Of a DNA stretch of 16,099 nucleotides, positions 1 through 7,294 are shown piece by piece. Numbering within the stretch: the first letter of the stretch is position 1; every line of letters starts with the position of its first letter. A program made the translations under genes and the position numbers. The DNA comes from JBNRMR01 sp050942895 (GTDB lineage Bacteria > Bacillota > Clostridia > Christensenellales > UBA1750): positions 1 to 16,099 of the forward strand of contig JBMNOE010000038.1 of assembly GCA_050942895.1 (NCBI GenBank). Direction: 5' to 3'. The notes under the pieces are model-generated. The model made no database searches. It was not told the origin of the DNA and saw only the letters and a program-made list of their open reading frames with translations.

Positions 1-11
1 ACGCGGCTTTC

Positions 12-40
12 AAATGGCAGCCGTTTTACGGGCTGCCTTT
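12..40 (+). terminator. Hairpin upstream of secA, possible terminator of the preceding gene
   Basis: A perfect 7-bp stem, GGCAGCC (16-22) with GGCTGCC (31-37), closes an 8-nt loop. It is flanked by AAA on the left and TTTA on the right. The T tract is short, so termination would be weak. It probably ends a gene that lies left of the window and insulates the secA promoter. Confidence 0.5.
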
Positions 41-59
41 ACATCGCCGAAGCGAAAGC

Positions 60-88
60 TTGTGAAATAGATCTTTGCGTGATAAAAT
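60..88 (+). promoter_or_regulatory. Predicted sigma-A promoter of secA
   Basis: A -35 box TTGTGA (60-65) and a -10 box TAAAAT (83-88) are separated by 17 bp. The start codon of secA follows about 42 nt after the -10 box, preceded by a GGAGG ribosome binding site at about 119-123. Both boxes are near-consensus; no operator is evident. Confidence 0.65.
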
Positions 89-129
89 AACAAGGGAAAA
101 GAAGGGCATTTGGCCCACGGAGGTTAATA

Positions 130-2826
130 ATGACATTTCTTCGCAGGCTTTTTGGAAACACAAACGAAGCTGAAATAAAAAAGATCAAAAAAACGGTGAT
201 TGAGATAAACGATCTGGAGCCGCAGATAAAGGCGCTATCCGACGATGAGCTGCGTCGATCCACCCAGCGCCTTAAGGATCGCCTTGCGCATGGCGAAACA
301 TTGGACGACATACTGCCCGAAGCCTTTGCCATCTGCCGTGAAGCCATGTGGCGCACATTGGGCATGAGGCATTTCGATGTCCAGCTGATCGGCGGCGTAG
401 TCCTGCACCAGGGCAGAATTGCAGAGATGCGGACCGGCGAGGGCAAGACCCACACCGCCGCTCTTGCCGCATATTTAAACGCTCTTTCCGGGAAAAGCGT
501 CCACATAGTCACGGTGAACGATTATTTGGCGAAGTTTCAGGGGGAGGAAATGGGCAAGATATACCGCTTTTTGGGCCTGAGCGTAGGCGTTATAATCAAC
601 GAAATCGCGCCGGCGAAGCGCAAGGCTGCCTACGACTGCGACATAGTCTACGGCACAAACAACGAGTTCGGCTTCGACTATCTGCGCGACAATATGGTCG
701 TCCACAAGGAGGACATGGTGCAGCGTGGGCTGGACTTTGCCATCGTGGACGAGGTTGACTCCATCCTCATCGACGAGGCCAGAACGCCGCTCATCATCTC
801 CGGGCAGGGTGCGAAATCCACCGATCTATATGTCACCGCCAACAGCTTTGCGAAAACCGTCCGCCCCGAGGATTACGACTTTGACGAAAAGAAGAAGAGC
901 GTCACATTGCTGGAAAGCGGCGTTGAAAGGGCGGAGCGCTATTTTAGTCTGGAGAACCTTTCGGATATCGACAATACGGAGATAAATCATCATATAAATC
1001 AGGCGCTGAAGGCTAATGTGATAATGAAGCGCGACATCGACTACGTTGTCAAGGACGGCGAGGTGCTGATAGTCGATGAATTCACCGGTCGGCTCATGGT
1101 GGGCAGGCGCTATAACGACGGCCTGCATCAGGCCATAGAGGCCAAGGAAGGCATTGATATAAAGCACGAATCCCAGACATTGGCGACAATCACCTTCCAG
1201 AACTATTTCAGAATGTATGGCAAGCTTTCCGGTATGACAGGTACCGCCAAGACCGAAGAAAGCGAGTTTAACAGCATTTACAATCTGGACGTCGTCACCA
1301 TCCCCACCAATAAGCCCATGATCAGGGAGGATATGGCCGACAGGATATACCGCCGCGAGGAGGGCAAGTACCGCAATGCCGTGGAGGAAATAATTGAGCG
1401 GCATAAGACGGGCCAGCCGGTGCTGGTGGGCACAGTTTCCGTTGAAAAGAGCGAGCAGCTTTCATCCATGCTGAAAAAATCCGGCGTTCCTCATGTGGTG
1501 CTGAATGCAAAGTTCCACGAAAGGGAAGCGGAGATAGTGGCCCAAGCGGGTAAAGTTGGAGCGGTGACAATCGCCACGAACATGGCCGGCCGCGGAACGG
1601 ACATACTTCTGGGCGGCAACCCGGAGTTTTTGGCCATGAAAAAGATGCGCCAGGAGGGCTACGAGCAGGAGATTATCGACGCGGCGCGCTCCTTTGCCGA
1701 TGATATCAGCGACGAAGAAAAGGCCGCTAGGGAGAAACTGCGCGCGTATATAGATGAGTTTTCCGTGGAAACAAAAAAAGAGCATGACGAGGTGGTGAAG
1801 CTGGGCGGGCTCCACATAATCGGCACTGAACGCCATGAATCCCGAAGGATAGATAATCAGCTTCGCGGCAGAGCCGGCCGTCAGGGGGACCCGGGTTCTT
1901 CCTGCTTCTATCTTTCACTGGAGGACGACCTGCTGCGGCTGTTCGGCTCTGACAAGATAATGCCCATGGTGGACCGCCTGGGCATCGGCGATGACGACGC
2001 AATCGACGCGGCGATACTCTCCAAGCAGATTGAAAACGCCCAAAAGCATGTGGAGGGCAGAAACTTTGACATCCGCAAGAGCGTGCTTGAATACGACGAT
2101 GTGATGAACCAGCAAAGGGAGCTGATATACGGCCAGCGCAGAGAAGTGCTCGAGGGCAAGGATGTGCGCGGAAGTATTTTGGATATGCTGAAAAAGCTGG
2201 TGGATGAAACGGTATTCAGCTTCTGTTCAAAGGACATCCACCACAGGGACTGGGATATTCATGGCCTTTCAAGGGAACTTTCCAAATATTTTGCCGTCGA
2301 TGACTATTTCTCCGCTCTTAGCAAAGCCGGTATTTCAAATATTAAGCCGGAAAAACTTGCCGAGGAAATGAACGAGCGTGCAAATGCGCGTTATATGGAG
2401 CGGGTTAAGGCTTCGGAGGAAGCGGGGCTTGACTTCCACGAGATAGAGCGGGTGGTGCTTTTGCGGGTGGTTGACGATAAATGGATGACCCATATCGACA
2501 ACATGGATCAGCTTCGCCACGGCATCGGCCTTCGGGCGGTGGGCAACAAAAACCCCGTTCAGGAATACAAGTTCGAGGGCTTCGATATGTTCGAGGCAAT
2601 GGTCGCAGGCATACGCGAGAGCACTGTTGCGATATTGATGAACATGTCCTTTGAAAGGCCGGTGGAGCGCAGGCAGGCGGCCCGCCCCATGAGGGCTGTC
2701 CATGCCAACAGGGATCAGCCTGCCGTTAGAAAGCCCGTCCGTGCCGAGAGAAAAGTCGGCAGAAACGACCCCTGCCCCTGCGGAAGCGGCAAGAAATACA
2801 AGAATTGCTGCGGGCAGGGTGCCTGA
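130..2826 (+). CDS. secA: Preprotein translocase ATPase SecA
   Basis: SecA is the cytoplasmic/peripheral ATPase that pushes unfolded preproteins through SecYEG. The 898-residue product has the expected order of parts. The N-terminal nucleotide-binding domain has Walker A GEGKT at 103-107 and Walker B DEVD at 207-210. The preprotein cross-linking region contains the DEARTPLIISG stretch. The second motor domain has TNMAGRGTDI and the GRAGRQGD arginine motif. It is followed by the helical scaffold/wing and a C-terminal SEC-C zinc motif (CxCGSG...CC). Length is in the usual range for Firmicutes. ATG at 130 has GGAGG 7 nt upstream. One oddity is that the DYLAxRD stretch in motor domain 1 reads DYLAKFQ (131-137). 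The gene is monocistronic here: the frequent neighbour prfB does not follow, and the next gene is convergent. Confidence 0.98.
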   Translation: MTFLRRLFGNTNEAEIKKIKKTVIEINDLEPQIKALSDDELRRSTQRLKDRLAHGETLDDILPEAFAICREAMWRTLGMRHFDVQLIGGVVLHQGRIAEMRTGEGKTHTAALAAYLNALSGKSVHIVTVNDYLAKFQGEEMGKIYRFLGLSVGVIINEIAPAKRKAAYDCDIVYGTNNEFGFDYLRDNMVVHKEDMVQRGLDFAIVDEVDSILIDEARTPLIISGQGAKSTDLYVTANSFAKTVRPEDYDFDEKKKSVTLLESGVERAERYFSLENLSDIDNTEINHHINQALKANVIMKRDIDYVVKDGEVLIVDEFTGRLMVGRRYNDGLHQAIEAKEGIDIKHESQTLATITFQNYFRMYGKLSGMTGTAKTEESEFNSIYNLDVVTIPTNKPMIREDMADRIYRREEGKYRNAVEEIIERHKTGQPVLVGTVSVEKSEQLSSMLKKSGVPHVVLNAKFHEREAEIVAQAGKVGAVTIATNMAGRGTDILLGGNPEFLAMKKMRQEGYEQEIIDAARSFADDISDEEKAAREKLRAYIDEFSVETKKEHDEVVKLGGLHIIGTERHESRRIDNQLRGRAGRQGDPGSSCFYLSLEDDLLRLFGSDKIMPMVDRLGIGDDDAIDAAILSKQIENAQKHVEGRNFDIRKSVLEYDDVMNQQRELIYGQRREVLEGKDVRGSILDMLKKLVDETVFSFCSKDIHHRDWDIHGLSRELSKYFAVDDYFSALSKAGISNIKPEKLAEEMNERANARYMERVKASEEAGLDFHEIERVVLLRVVDDKWMTHIDNMDQLRHGIGLRAVGNKNPVQEYKFEGFDMFEAMVAGIRESTVAILMNMSFERPVERRQAARPMRAVHANRDQPAVRKPVRAERKVGRNDPCPCGSGKKYKNCCGQGA

Positions 2827-2850
2827 TGCGGGGGGCTCTGCGCCATCCCT

Positions 2851-2901
2851 CCCTCAGAGGGCGCCGCCCTCAGGCTCCCGCTAAAGGGAGGCTCCCTTTA
2901 G
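2851..2901. repeat. Pair of adjacent palindromes in the convergent gap after secA
   Basis: Two hairpins stand side by side. GAGGGC (2857-2862) pairs with GCCCTC (2866-2871). CTAAAGGGAG (2881-2890) pairs perfectly with CTCCCTTTAG (2892-2901) around one base. There is no U tract on either strand, so neither is a textbook intrinsic terminator. The CCCTCC/GGGAGG composition resembles short dispersed palindromic repeats seen between genes in gut Clostridia. Whether it is repeated elsewhere cannot be seen here. It could also serve as a bidirectional 3'-end structure for secA and the converging acetyltransferase gene. Confidence 0.55.
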
Positions 2902-2970
2902 AAACCCCTTATCAAGGCGATAATGGGATCAAGAGCTTTGGCGCTAAATCTGTGAAACTCTGCTTTTTAA

Positions 2971-3459
2971 TTAGCCCGGAAACAGGAGTTCATATTTGAT
3001 TTCGTAGAAATTTTCCCCGCCGATGTTGATAACTCGATCAATACCGGCGTTTTTCATGCCCATTTTTTCGTAAAAGCCTCTGGCGCGGACATTATCTTTT
3101 AGCACCCAAAGATAAAAGGACGGCATTCCTTGCCCTCTCATCCTTTCTGCGGCAGCGGAAAACAGCGCCTTCCCAAGGCTGTGACGCCACAGCTCCGGCA
3201 GCACATAAATGGCCCTAATCTCGCCCGTATTCGTTGGGGCTTCGTCGCGTGCGGGGCCGAAGCTCACCACACCTGCCACCGATCCTTCCCATTCAGCGAT
3301 CAGATTATTTTTTGGAATTATGCTTTTGGGTGCGCAGCTTTCAGGTGTAAGCAGGTCCAAATATGCCGCCGGGAGAATGCCCCGGTAGCCTTCCTTCCAT
3401 GAAAGGCAGTAGACTTTTCCTAACGCCTCGCGGTCATTTCCGCCTGCTTCCCTAATCAT
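2971..3459 (-). CDS. GNAT family N-acetyltransferase
   Basis: This 162-residue protein is a single GNAT domain, expected to transfer an acetyl group from acetyl-CoA to an amine; the substrate cannot be read from the sequence. The acetyl-CoA-binding motif A lies at about 80-104 (GEIRAIYVLPELW followed by RHSLGKAL). The pyrophosphate loop, normally R/Q-x-x-G-x-G/A, has Ser94 where the first glycine usually sits. Motif B is NVRARGFYEKMGM at about 123-135. ATG at 3459 has GGGAG 4 nt upstream and a second AGGAG further out. It is 84 bp downstream of uxaC on the same strand, but an intrinsic terminator lies between them and no convincing promoter is visible in the gap. It may depend on read-through. 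Nothing links it functionally to hexuronate catabolism. Confidence 0.9.
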   Translation of the reverse strand: MIREAGGNDREALGKVYCLSWKEGYRGILPAAYLDLLTPESCAPKSIIPKNNLIAEWEGSVAGVVSFGPARDEAPTNTGEIRAIYVLPELWRHSLGKALFSAAAERMRGQGMPSFYLWVLKDNVRARGFYEKMGMKNAGIDRVINIGGENFYEIKYELLFPG

Positions 3460-3501
3460 ATTGCTCCCTTTTAGCTCCTTTCATAAAGCGCATGTAAAGA
3501 T

Positions 3502-3530
3502 AAAAAAAGGGCGCATCTTTAGCGCCCTTT
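3502..3530 (-). terminator. Intrinsic terminator of uxaC
   Basis: AAAGGGCGC (3506-3514) pairs with GCGCCCTTT (3522-3530) around a 7-nt loop. Read on the minus strand the stem is followed by seven U residues (complement of A3502-A3508). It begins 14 nt past the uxaC stop codon. Confidence 0.9.
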
Positions 3531-3543
3531 CTCTTAGTTTGTT

Positions 3544-4935
3544 TTAAAGTCCGGTGTAATTTTTTACATTGTAATAGCTGATGCCCTGGACGATTTCCTT
3601 CAGCATTTCATCGTCGTTGGGGTAAAGGCCCTTCTCCACCCAATCGCCGATAAGATTGCACATTATGCGGCGGAAATACTCGTGGCGTGGGTATGAAAGG
3701 AAGCTGCGCGAGTCGGTGAGCATGCCGATGAAGTTGCCCAAAACCCCAAGATCCGCCAGGGTATTCATCTGCTGCGTCATGCCGTTGTAATGGTCGATGA
3801 ACCACCAGGGCGCGCCGAGCTGCATGTGGCCTCTCTCGCCTGCCTTTTGGAAGCAGCCCATAAGCGTGGTGAGGACATAGAAATCGTTGGGGTTGAGGGA
3901 GTAAAGCACGGTTTTCGGCACTTCACCCTGCAGGCTATCCAAGAATGCGCTCATGTTGGAGGAAATATGGGCGTCAAAAACGGCGTCGAAACCGGTGTCC
4001 GGGCCCAACTCCTTGAACGACATGCTGTTGTTGTTGCGGATTGCGGACATGTGAAGCTGCATAATCCAGCCCAGCTCGTTATATTTCCTTGCAAGGCGTG
4101 CCATCACGAATGTAAAAATCTTGTCGCAGCTTGCCTGGCACACCTTCTTGCCCGCAAGGCGGTCGGCGACAATCCTGTCGGCCTCATCGGCGGTGCAGGG
4201 ATTATAGGGAAGGCCCATGGAAGCGTGGTCGGAGGCCCTGCAGCCGTTTGCATGGAAGAAATCAATGCGATTCAGCAGCGCTTCCACCAGCGTCTGCGCG
4301 TCCTTAATATCAACGCCGGAAGCGGCGGAGAGCTTTGCGATATATTCGGGATAATCGTCCTTTTCAAGGCCATAAGCTTTGTCCGGGCGGAATGCGGGGT
4401 ATACGTTCACCTTGAACTTGCCTTCGTTTTTAAGGGCAATGTGGTATTCCAGGCTGTCGGCGGGATCGTCAGTGGTGCAGACGGTTTCCACATTTGAAGT
4501 CTCGATAAAGCCGCGAACCGTGTTGACGCCATTTGCCATTTTTTCGCAGACAGCATCCCAGATGGCCTTGGCATTTTTTTCGCACAGGGTCAGAGTCACG
4601 CCGAAGTAGCGCTGAAGCTCCAGATGCGCCCAGTGATAGACCGGGTTGCCGATGCAAAGAGGCATTATCTTGGCGAAGTGGAAGAACTTGTCGTAATCGC
4701 TGCCGTCGCCGGTGATGTATTTTTCTTCAACGCCGCAGGCGCGCATCAAGCGCCACTTGTAATGGTCGCCGTTGAGCCAAAGCTGTGTGATGTTCTCAAA
4801 GGAAGGGTTTTCCCAGATTTCCTTCGGCACCAAGTGGCAGTGATAGTCAATTATCGGCAGATCCTTGCACATATCGTAGAGTTTCAATGCAGTGGGGGAG
4901 TCCAGCATGAAATCATTGCCCATAAATTCCTTCAT
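3544..4935 (-). CDS. uxaC: Glucuronate isomerase (uronate isomerase)
   Basis: UxaC converts D-glucuronate to D-fructuronate and D-galacturonate to D-tagaturonate, the first cytoplasmic step of hexuronate breakdown from pectin or glucuronides. The 463-residue protein matches the family length (about 465-470). It belongs to the amidohydrolase-like TIM barrels: the DYHCH metal-site motif is at 30-34. Other family stretches are HLELQRYFGV, CTTDDP, GCRASDH, MQLHMSAIRNNN, YSLNPND and LTDSRSFLSYPRHEYFRR. The start is taken as ATG 4935 (MKEFMGNDF), as in relatives. GGAGG lies about 12 nt upstream, somewhat far. An in-frame extension to 4983 adds 16 residues that overlap this binding site and is unlikely. 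No other hexuronate genes (uxaA/B, uxuA, kdgK) are in the window, so this copy is isolated or starts a region elsewhere. Confidence 0.97.
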   Translation of the reverse strand: MKEFMGNDFMLDSPTALKLYDMCKDLPIIDYHCHLVPKEIWENPSFENITQLWLNGDHYKWRLMRACGVEEKYITGDGSDYDKFFHFAKIMPLCIGNPVYHWAHLELQRYFGVTLTLCEKNAKAIWDAVCEKMANGVNTVRGFIETSNVETVCTTDDPADSLEYHIALKNEGKFKVNVYPAFRPDKAYGLEKDDYPEYIAKLSAASGVDIKDAQTLVEALLNRIDFFHANGCRASDHASMGLPYNPCTADEADRIVADRLAGKKVCQASCDKIFTFVMARLARKYNELGWIMQLHMSAIRNNNSMSFKELGPDTGFDAVFDAHISSNMSAFLDSLQGEVPKTVLYSLNPNDFYVLTTLMGCFQKAGERGHMQLGAPWWFIDHYNGMTQQMNTLADLGVLGNFIGMLTDSRSFLSYPRHEYFRRIMCNLIGDWVEKGLYPNDDEMLKEIVQGISYYNVKNYTGL

Positions 4936-4990
4936 AACAATCGTTGACCTCCGTTTTGTGTTTTTTACATTTAGTATATTCACTGAATAA

Positions 4991-5020
4991 ATTATACCAT
5001 AAGCGGATGATAGTTCGCAA
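4991..5020 (-). promoter_or_regulatory. Predicted promoter of uxaC
   Basis: On the minus strand TTGCGA (5020-5015) is followed after 18 bp by TATAAT (4996-4991), with a TG one base upstream of the -10 (extended -10). The ATG of uxaC is about 56 nt downstream of the -10 box. No clear operator is visible, though hexuronate regulators are common in this pathway. Confidence 0.65.
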
Positions 5021-5094
5021 TTCTTTCTTGCGGTGTCGGCGTTTTAATGAGGCGAAATGAGCAGTAATATTTTATTTGTTTTTGCGGATAGCCC

Positions 5095-5123
5095 TTGATT
5101 TTTTTTCTTAACTAATGTATAAT
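5095..5123 (+). promoter_or_regulatory. Predicted promoter of tRNA-Ser
   Basis: TTGATT (5095-5100) and a perfect TATAAT (5118-5123) are separated by 17 bp in an AT-rich stretch. The tRNA begins 27 nt after the -10 box, giving a leader of about 20 nt. Confidence 0.8.
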
Positions 5124-5150
5124 GACTTGGCTGTCAAAAGCTTACCATTT

Positions 5151-5241
5151 GGAGAGTTGGCTGAGCGGTTGAAGGCGCACGATTGGAAATCGTGTTTACC
5201 CGGTAAGGGTAACTAGGGTTCAAATCCCTAACTCTCCGCCA
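5151..5241 (+). tRNA. tRNA-Ser (anticodon GGA), with encoded CCA
   Basis: The acceptor arms GGAGAGT (5151-5157) and ACTCTCC (5231-5237) pair fully, with discriminator G5238 and encoded CCA at 5239-5241. The anticodon stem CACGA/TCGTG closes the loop TTGGAAA, placing the anticodon GGA at 5185-5187 (serine codons UCC/UCU). A long variable arm (TTTACCCGGTAAGGGTAA region) and the GGTTCAAATCC T-loop fit a class II serine tRNA. It has its own promoter and terminator, so it is a single-gene unit. Confidence 0.97.
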
Positions 5242-5244
5242 AAG

Positions 5245-5284
5245 AATCACCGCAGTTTTAATACCAAAATTGCGGTGATTTTTT
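5245..5284 (+). terminator. Intrinsic terminator of tRNA-Ser
   Basis: AATCACCGCA (5245-5254) pairs perfectly with TGCGGTGATT (5271-5280). TTTT/AAAA can pair inside the loop, and six T residues run from 5279 to 5284. It begins 4 nt after the tRNA. Confidence 0.9.
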
Positions 5285-5353
5285 AACTACATAAACGTTA
5301 AAAAATGAAACTGTAACAAGGGTTATCTATATGATGGAAGGTTAACTAGGTAA

Positions 5354-6001
5354 ATGGATTACAGCAAAAATATACAAAATCAATTAGATAGCGTTGGAGC
5401 GGTTATTGAACATTGGGAGTATAGAATATTACCGTCTGTTCGATTTATCGGTATTGAGTTTTTTTACGGCAGCGATGACTGGGCGATAACACGCCCAAAG
5501 GTCGTGTCTGTTCTTGACAAAATGCCGGAATATGCTTCTGGTTTTGATTATGACTTAACATTGACTCACCATTTTGGCAAACCGGTAGACGCTGAGCGTA
5601 ATCATGATTACATTGGGCGCTTTATGAAAGCAGGTTCGCCTGTGCCTGATGGTTTTGTTCATTGGGATTTTGTTCCGGACGATAGAAACATACCATATCT
5701 TACTTTTTGTTCGCAATTTGCTTTTTCAGTGTTTGCAGGCGACCACGATGCCATGCATCATCATGAGGGCTTTGATGTGAACGCATTATATGATATTACT
5801 CGAAATATCATACTTGAAGAAAAGATCACCATTCCTTATCCAGAAGTTTATTGGACAGCAGAAGTGCAATTTGACCGTGCTAATGGAACTGTTTATAACC
5901 CAGAAAGCCTTTTTAGCGGAGAAAATAAACATATTGAAGTCCGTTGCGGTTGGTTGTTTTCAACTTATTTGAACGAAAAGAAACAATCTAACAGTAGATG
6001 A
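5354..6001 (+). CDS. Uncharacterised protein, possibly GyrI-like/AraC effector-binding type
   Basis: I cannot assign this 215-residue protein with confidence. It is soluble, with no signal peptide or membrane segment, and rich in aromatics and acidic residues. The layout, with RFIGIEFF near residue 30, a GFVHWDFVP stretch in the middle and IPYPEVYWTAEV near residue 170, recalls stand-alone small-molecule-binding domains related to the C-terminal effector domain of AraC-type regulators (GyrI-like). No helix-turn-helix is present. A MHHHEGFD stretch could bind metal, which is speculation. ATG at 5354 has only weak ribosome-binding sequence (GAAGG about 12 nt up, or AGG 3 nt up). Base composition is clearly AT-richer than secA or the atp genes, which hints at a different origin. 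The gene ends inside a 10-bp stem-loop. Confidence 0.75.
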   Translation: MDYSKNIQNQLDSVGAVIEHWEYRILPSVRFIGIEFFYGSDDWAITRPKVVSVLDKMPEYASGFDYDLTLTHHFGKPVDAERNHDYIGRFMKAGSPVPDGFVHWDFVPDDRNIPYLTFCSQFAFSVFAGDHDAMHHHEGFDVNALYDITRNIILEEKITIPYPEVYWTAEVQFDRANGTVYNPESLFSGENKHIEVRCGWLFSTYLNEKKQSNSR

Positions 6002-6037
6002 AGAGCATGATGTGAAATAATGCATTTATGCTCTTCA
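5999..6037 (+). terminator. Stem-loop over the stop codon of the 5354-6001 gene
   Basis: TGAAGAGCAT (5999-6008) pairs perfectly with ATGCTCTTCA (6028-6037) around a 19-nt loop; the first three bases are the stop codon. There is no real U tract after it (TACTTTCGC), so it may be a weak terminator or a 3'-end stabiliser. Confidence 0.5.
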
Positions 6038-6072
6038 TACTTTCGCTAACTATTTATACCTTTGCTAACGTT

Positions 6073-6100
6073 TTGTCAATAAAAATGCAAACTATATCAT
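6073..6100 (+). promoter_or_regulatory. Candidate promoter of the S66 peptidase gene
   Basis: TTGTCA (6073-6078) is followed after 16 bp by TATCAT (6095-6100), five of six -10 bases matching. The peptidase ATG is about 61 nt further on. The surrounding DNA is AT-rich, so a chance match is possible. Confidence 0.4.
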
Positions 6101-6161
6101 TGTCGCTGATGCAAATTCACATGGCAGAGGTTTTTTGCAATTAAAGATAGGAGGCAGCGAA

Positions 6162-7178
6162 ATGAAATATCCCAAATTACTGCAAAAAGGCGACACCATC
6201 GGCATCTGCGCACCATCTACCGGAGCGCCGGGTGAGGTTTTATCACTTCGACTTGATAACGCAATTGCAAATATTAAGGCTTTGGGTTATAAAGTAATTG
6301 AAACCGCTTCGGTCCGTAATGAAATCAAATGCGTTAGCGCTGACAGCGCAACCCGTGCCGCGGAATTTATGAGCCTTTATGAAAACCCAAACGTAGCCGC
6401 GGTTCTGCCTCCGTGGGGTGGCGATTTTTTGATGGATATGCTTCCGCTTTTGGATTTACAAAAACTGGCTTCTCTGCCCGCAAAATGGGTTTGCGGCTAC
6501 TCAGATGTCACCACGCTGACTTTCCCATTGACACTCATCAGCGATATTGCTACAATACATGGCACTAATCTGATGAACATGGGGTATGCTCGTATACATG
6601 AGGCTGATTTAAGGGTCTTTGATGTTATGTCAAATTTAGAAACAGAACAGAAAAGTTGGGATACTTGGGGCGGCTATTCAAGCTGGGACGATTTCACGCA
6701 AGAAGTATATAAACTTGATAATACATCCTCATGGAAATCGTTACAGGGGGATACTCACGTTTCTTTTAAGGGGCGCATGATTGGCGGGTGTATGGATACC
6801 CTGTGCAAACTGCTTGGAACGCGCTTTGCCCCGGTGGATGTGTTTTTAGACAGATACAAAAACGAAGGCATTGTCTGGACACTTGAAAGCTGCGAGATGG
6901 CAGCGCCGGATATTTACCGGACACTATGGCAAATGAGAGAAGCGGGATGGTTTAAATGCTGCAATGGAATTATTATCGGCCGCCCGGACGGATATAAAGA
7001 TAAGCGTGACTTCACACTGATTGATGCTTTGGAGCAGGGGCTTGGATGTTTGGATGTGCCGGTTATTTATGATGCAGACATAGGCCATGTCCCGCCGCAA
7101 ATGCAGATTGTTAACGGCTCTATCGGCAGGGTTGAGTTTTCAAACGGCAAAGCGACCGTCCGGCAAAGAACAGTGTAA
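6162..7178 (+). CDS. S66 family serine peptidase (LD-carboxypeptidase / MccF-like)
   Basis: Members of this family either trim the tetrapeptide of recycled murein (LdcA) or, as MccF, cleave microcin C-type peptidyl-nucleotides and give immunity. The 338-residue protein opens with the typical LLQKGDTIGICAPST. Ser114 in GYSDVTTL is the likely nucleophile. Glu242 in WTLESCEMAAPD and His309 in DADIGHVPPQ complete the Ser-Glu-His triad; these positions are close to those known for MccF. There is no signal peptide, so it acts in the cytoplasm. ATG 6162 has a perfect AGGAGG 7 nt upstream, preferred over an upstream in-frame start at 6135. Many Clostridia carry such stand-alone genes annotated as LD-carboxypeptidases. 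The protein resembles the MccF-type branch more than the murein-recycling one, but that is judged by eye. Confidence 0.92.
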   Translation: MKYPKLLQKGDTIGICAPSTGAPGEVLSLRLDNAIANIKALGYKVIETASVRNEIKCVSADSATRAAEFMSLYENPNVAAVLPPWGGDFLMDMLPLLDLQKLASLPAKWVCGYSDVTTLTFPLTLISDIATIHGTNLMNMGYARIHEADLRVFDVMSNLETEQKSWDTWGGYSSWDDFTQEVYKLDNTSSWKSLQGDTHVSFKGRMIGGCMDTLCKLLGTRFAPVDVFLDRYKNEGIVWTLESCEMAAPDIYRTLWQMREAGWFKCCNGIIIGRPDGYKDKRDFTLIDALEQGLGCLDVPVIYDADIGHVPPQMQIVNGSIGRVEFSNGKATVRQRTV

Positions 7179-7294
7179 AGTGTGCTCGCTCAAATTCATG
7201 TCCTTTGCCGGAAATAAGAAAAAGCAGATTTGATGCGAAAAGCGGATACGCAGCCATCGAAAGAACAGTAAGATGATGAAAGATTGGAGAATAG

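Noticed and set aside
3790..4497. Long plus-strand open frame (about 235 codons) opposite uxaC
   Set aside because: It is entirely antisense to a well-conserved gene, lacks a ribosome binding site, and reads as a shadow of uxaC codon bias. The same holds for long antisense frames over atpA, atpD and secA.
5215..5241. tRNA-Ser 3' end as a duplicated attachment site
   Set aside because: I found no second copy of the terminal GTTCAAATCC...CTCTCCGCCA sequence in the following DNA, and no recombinase gene.
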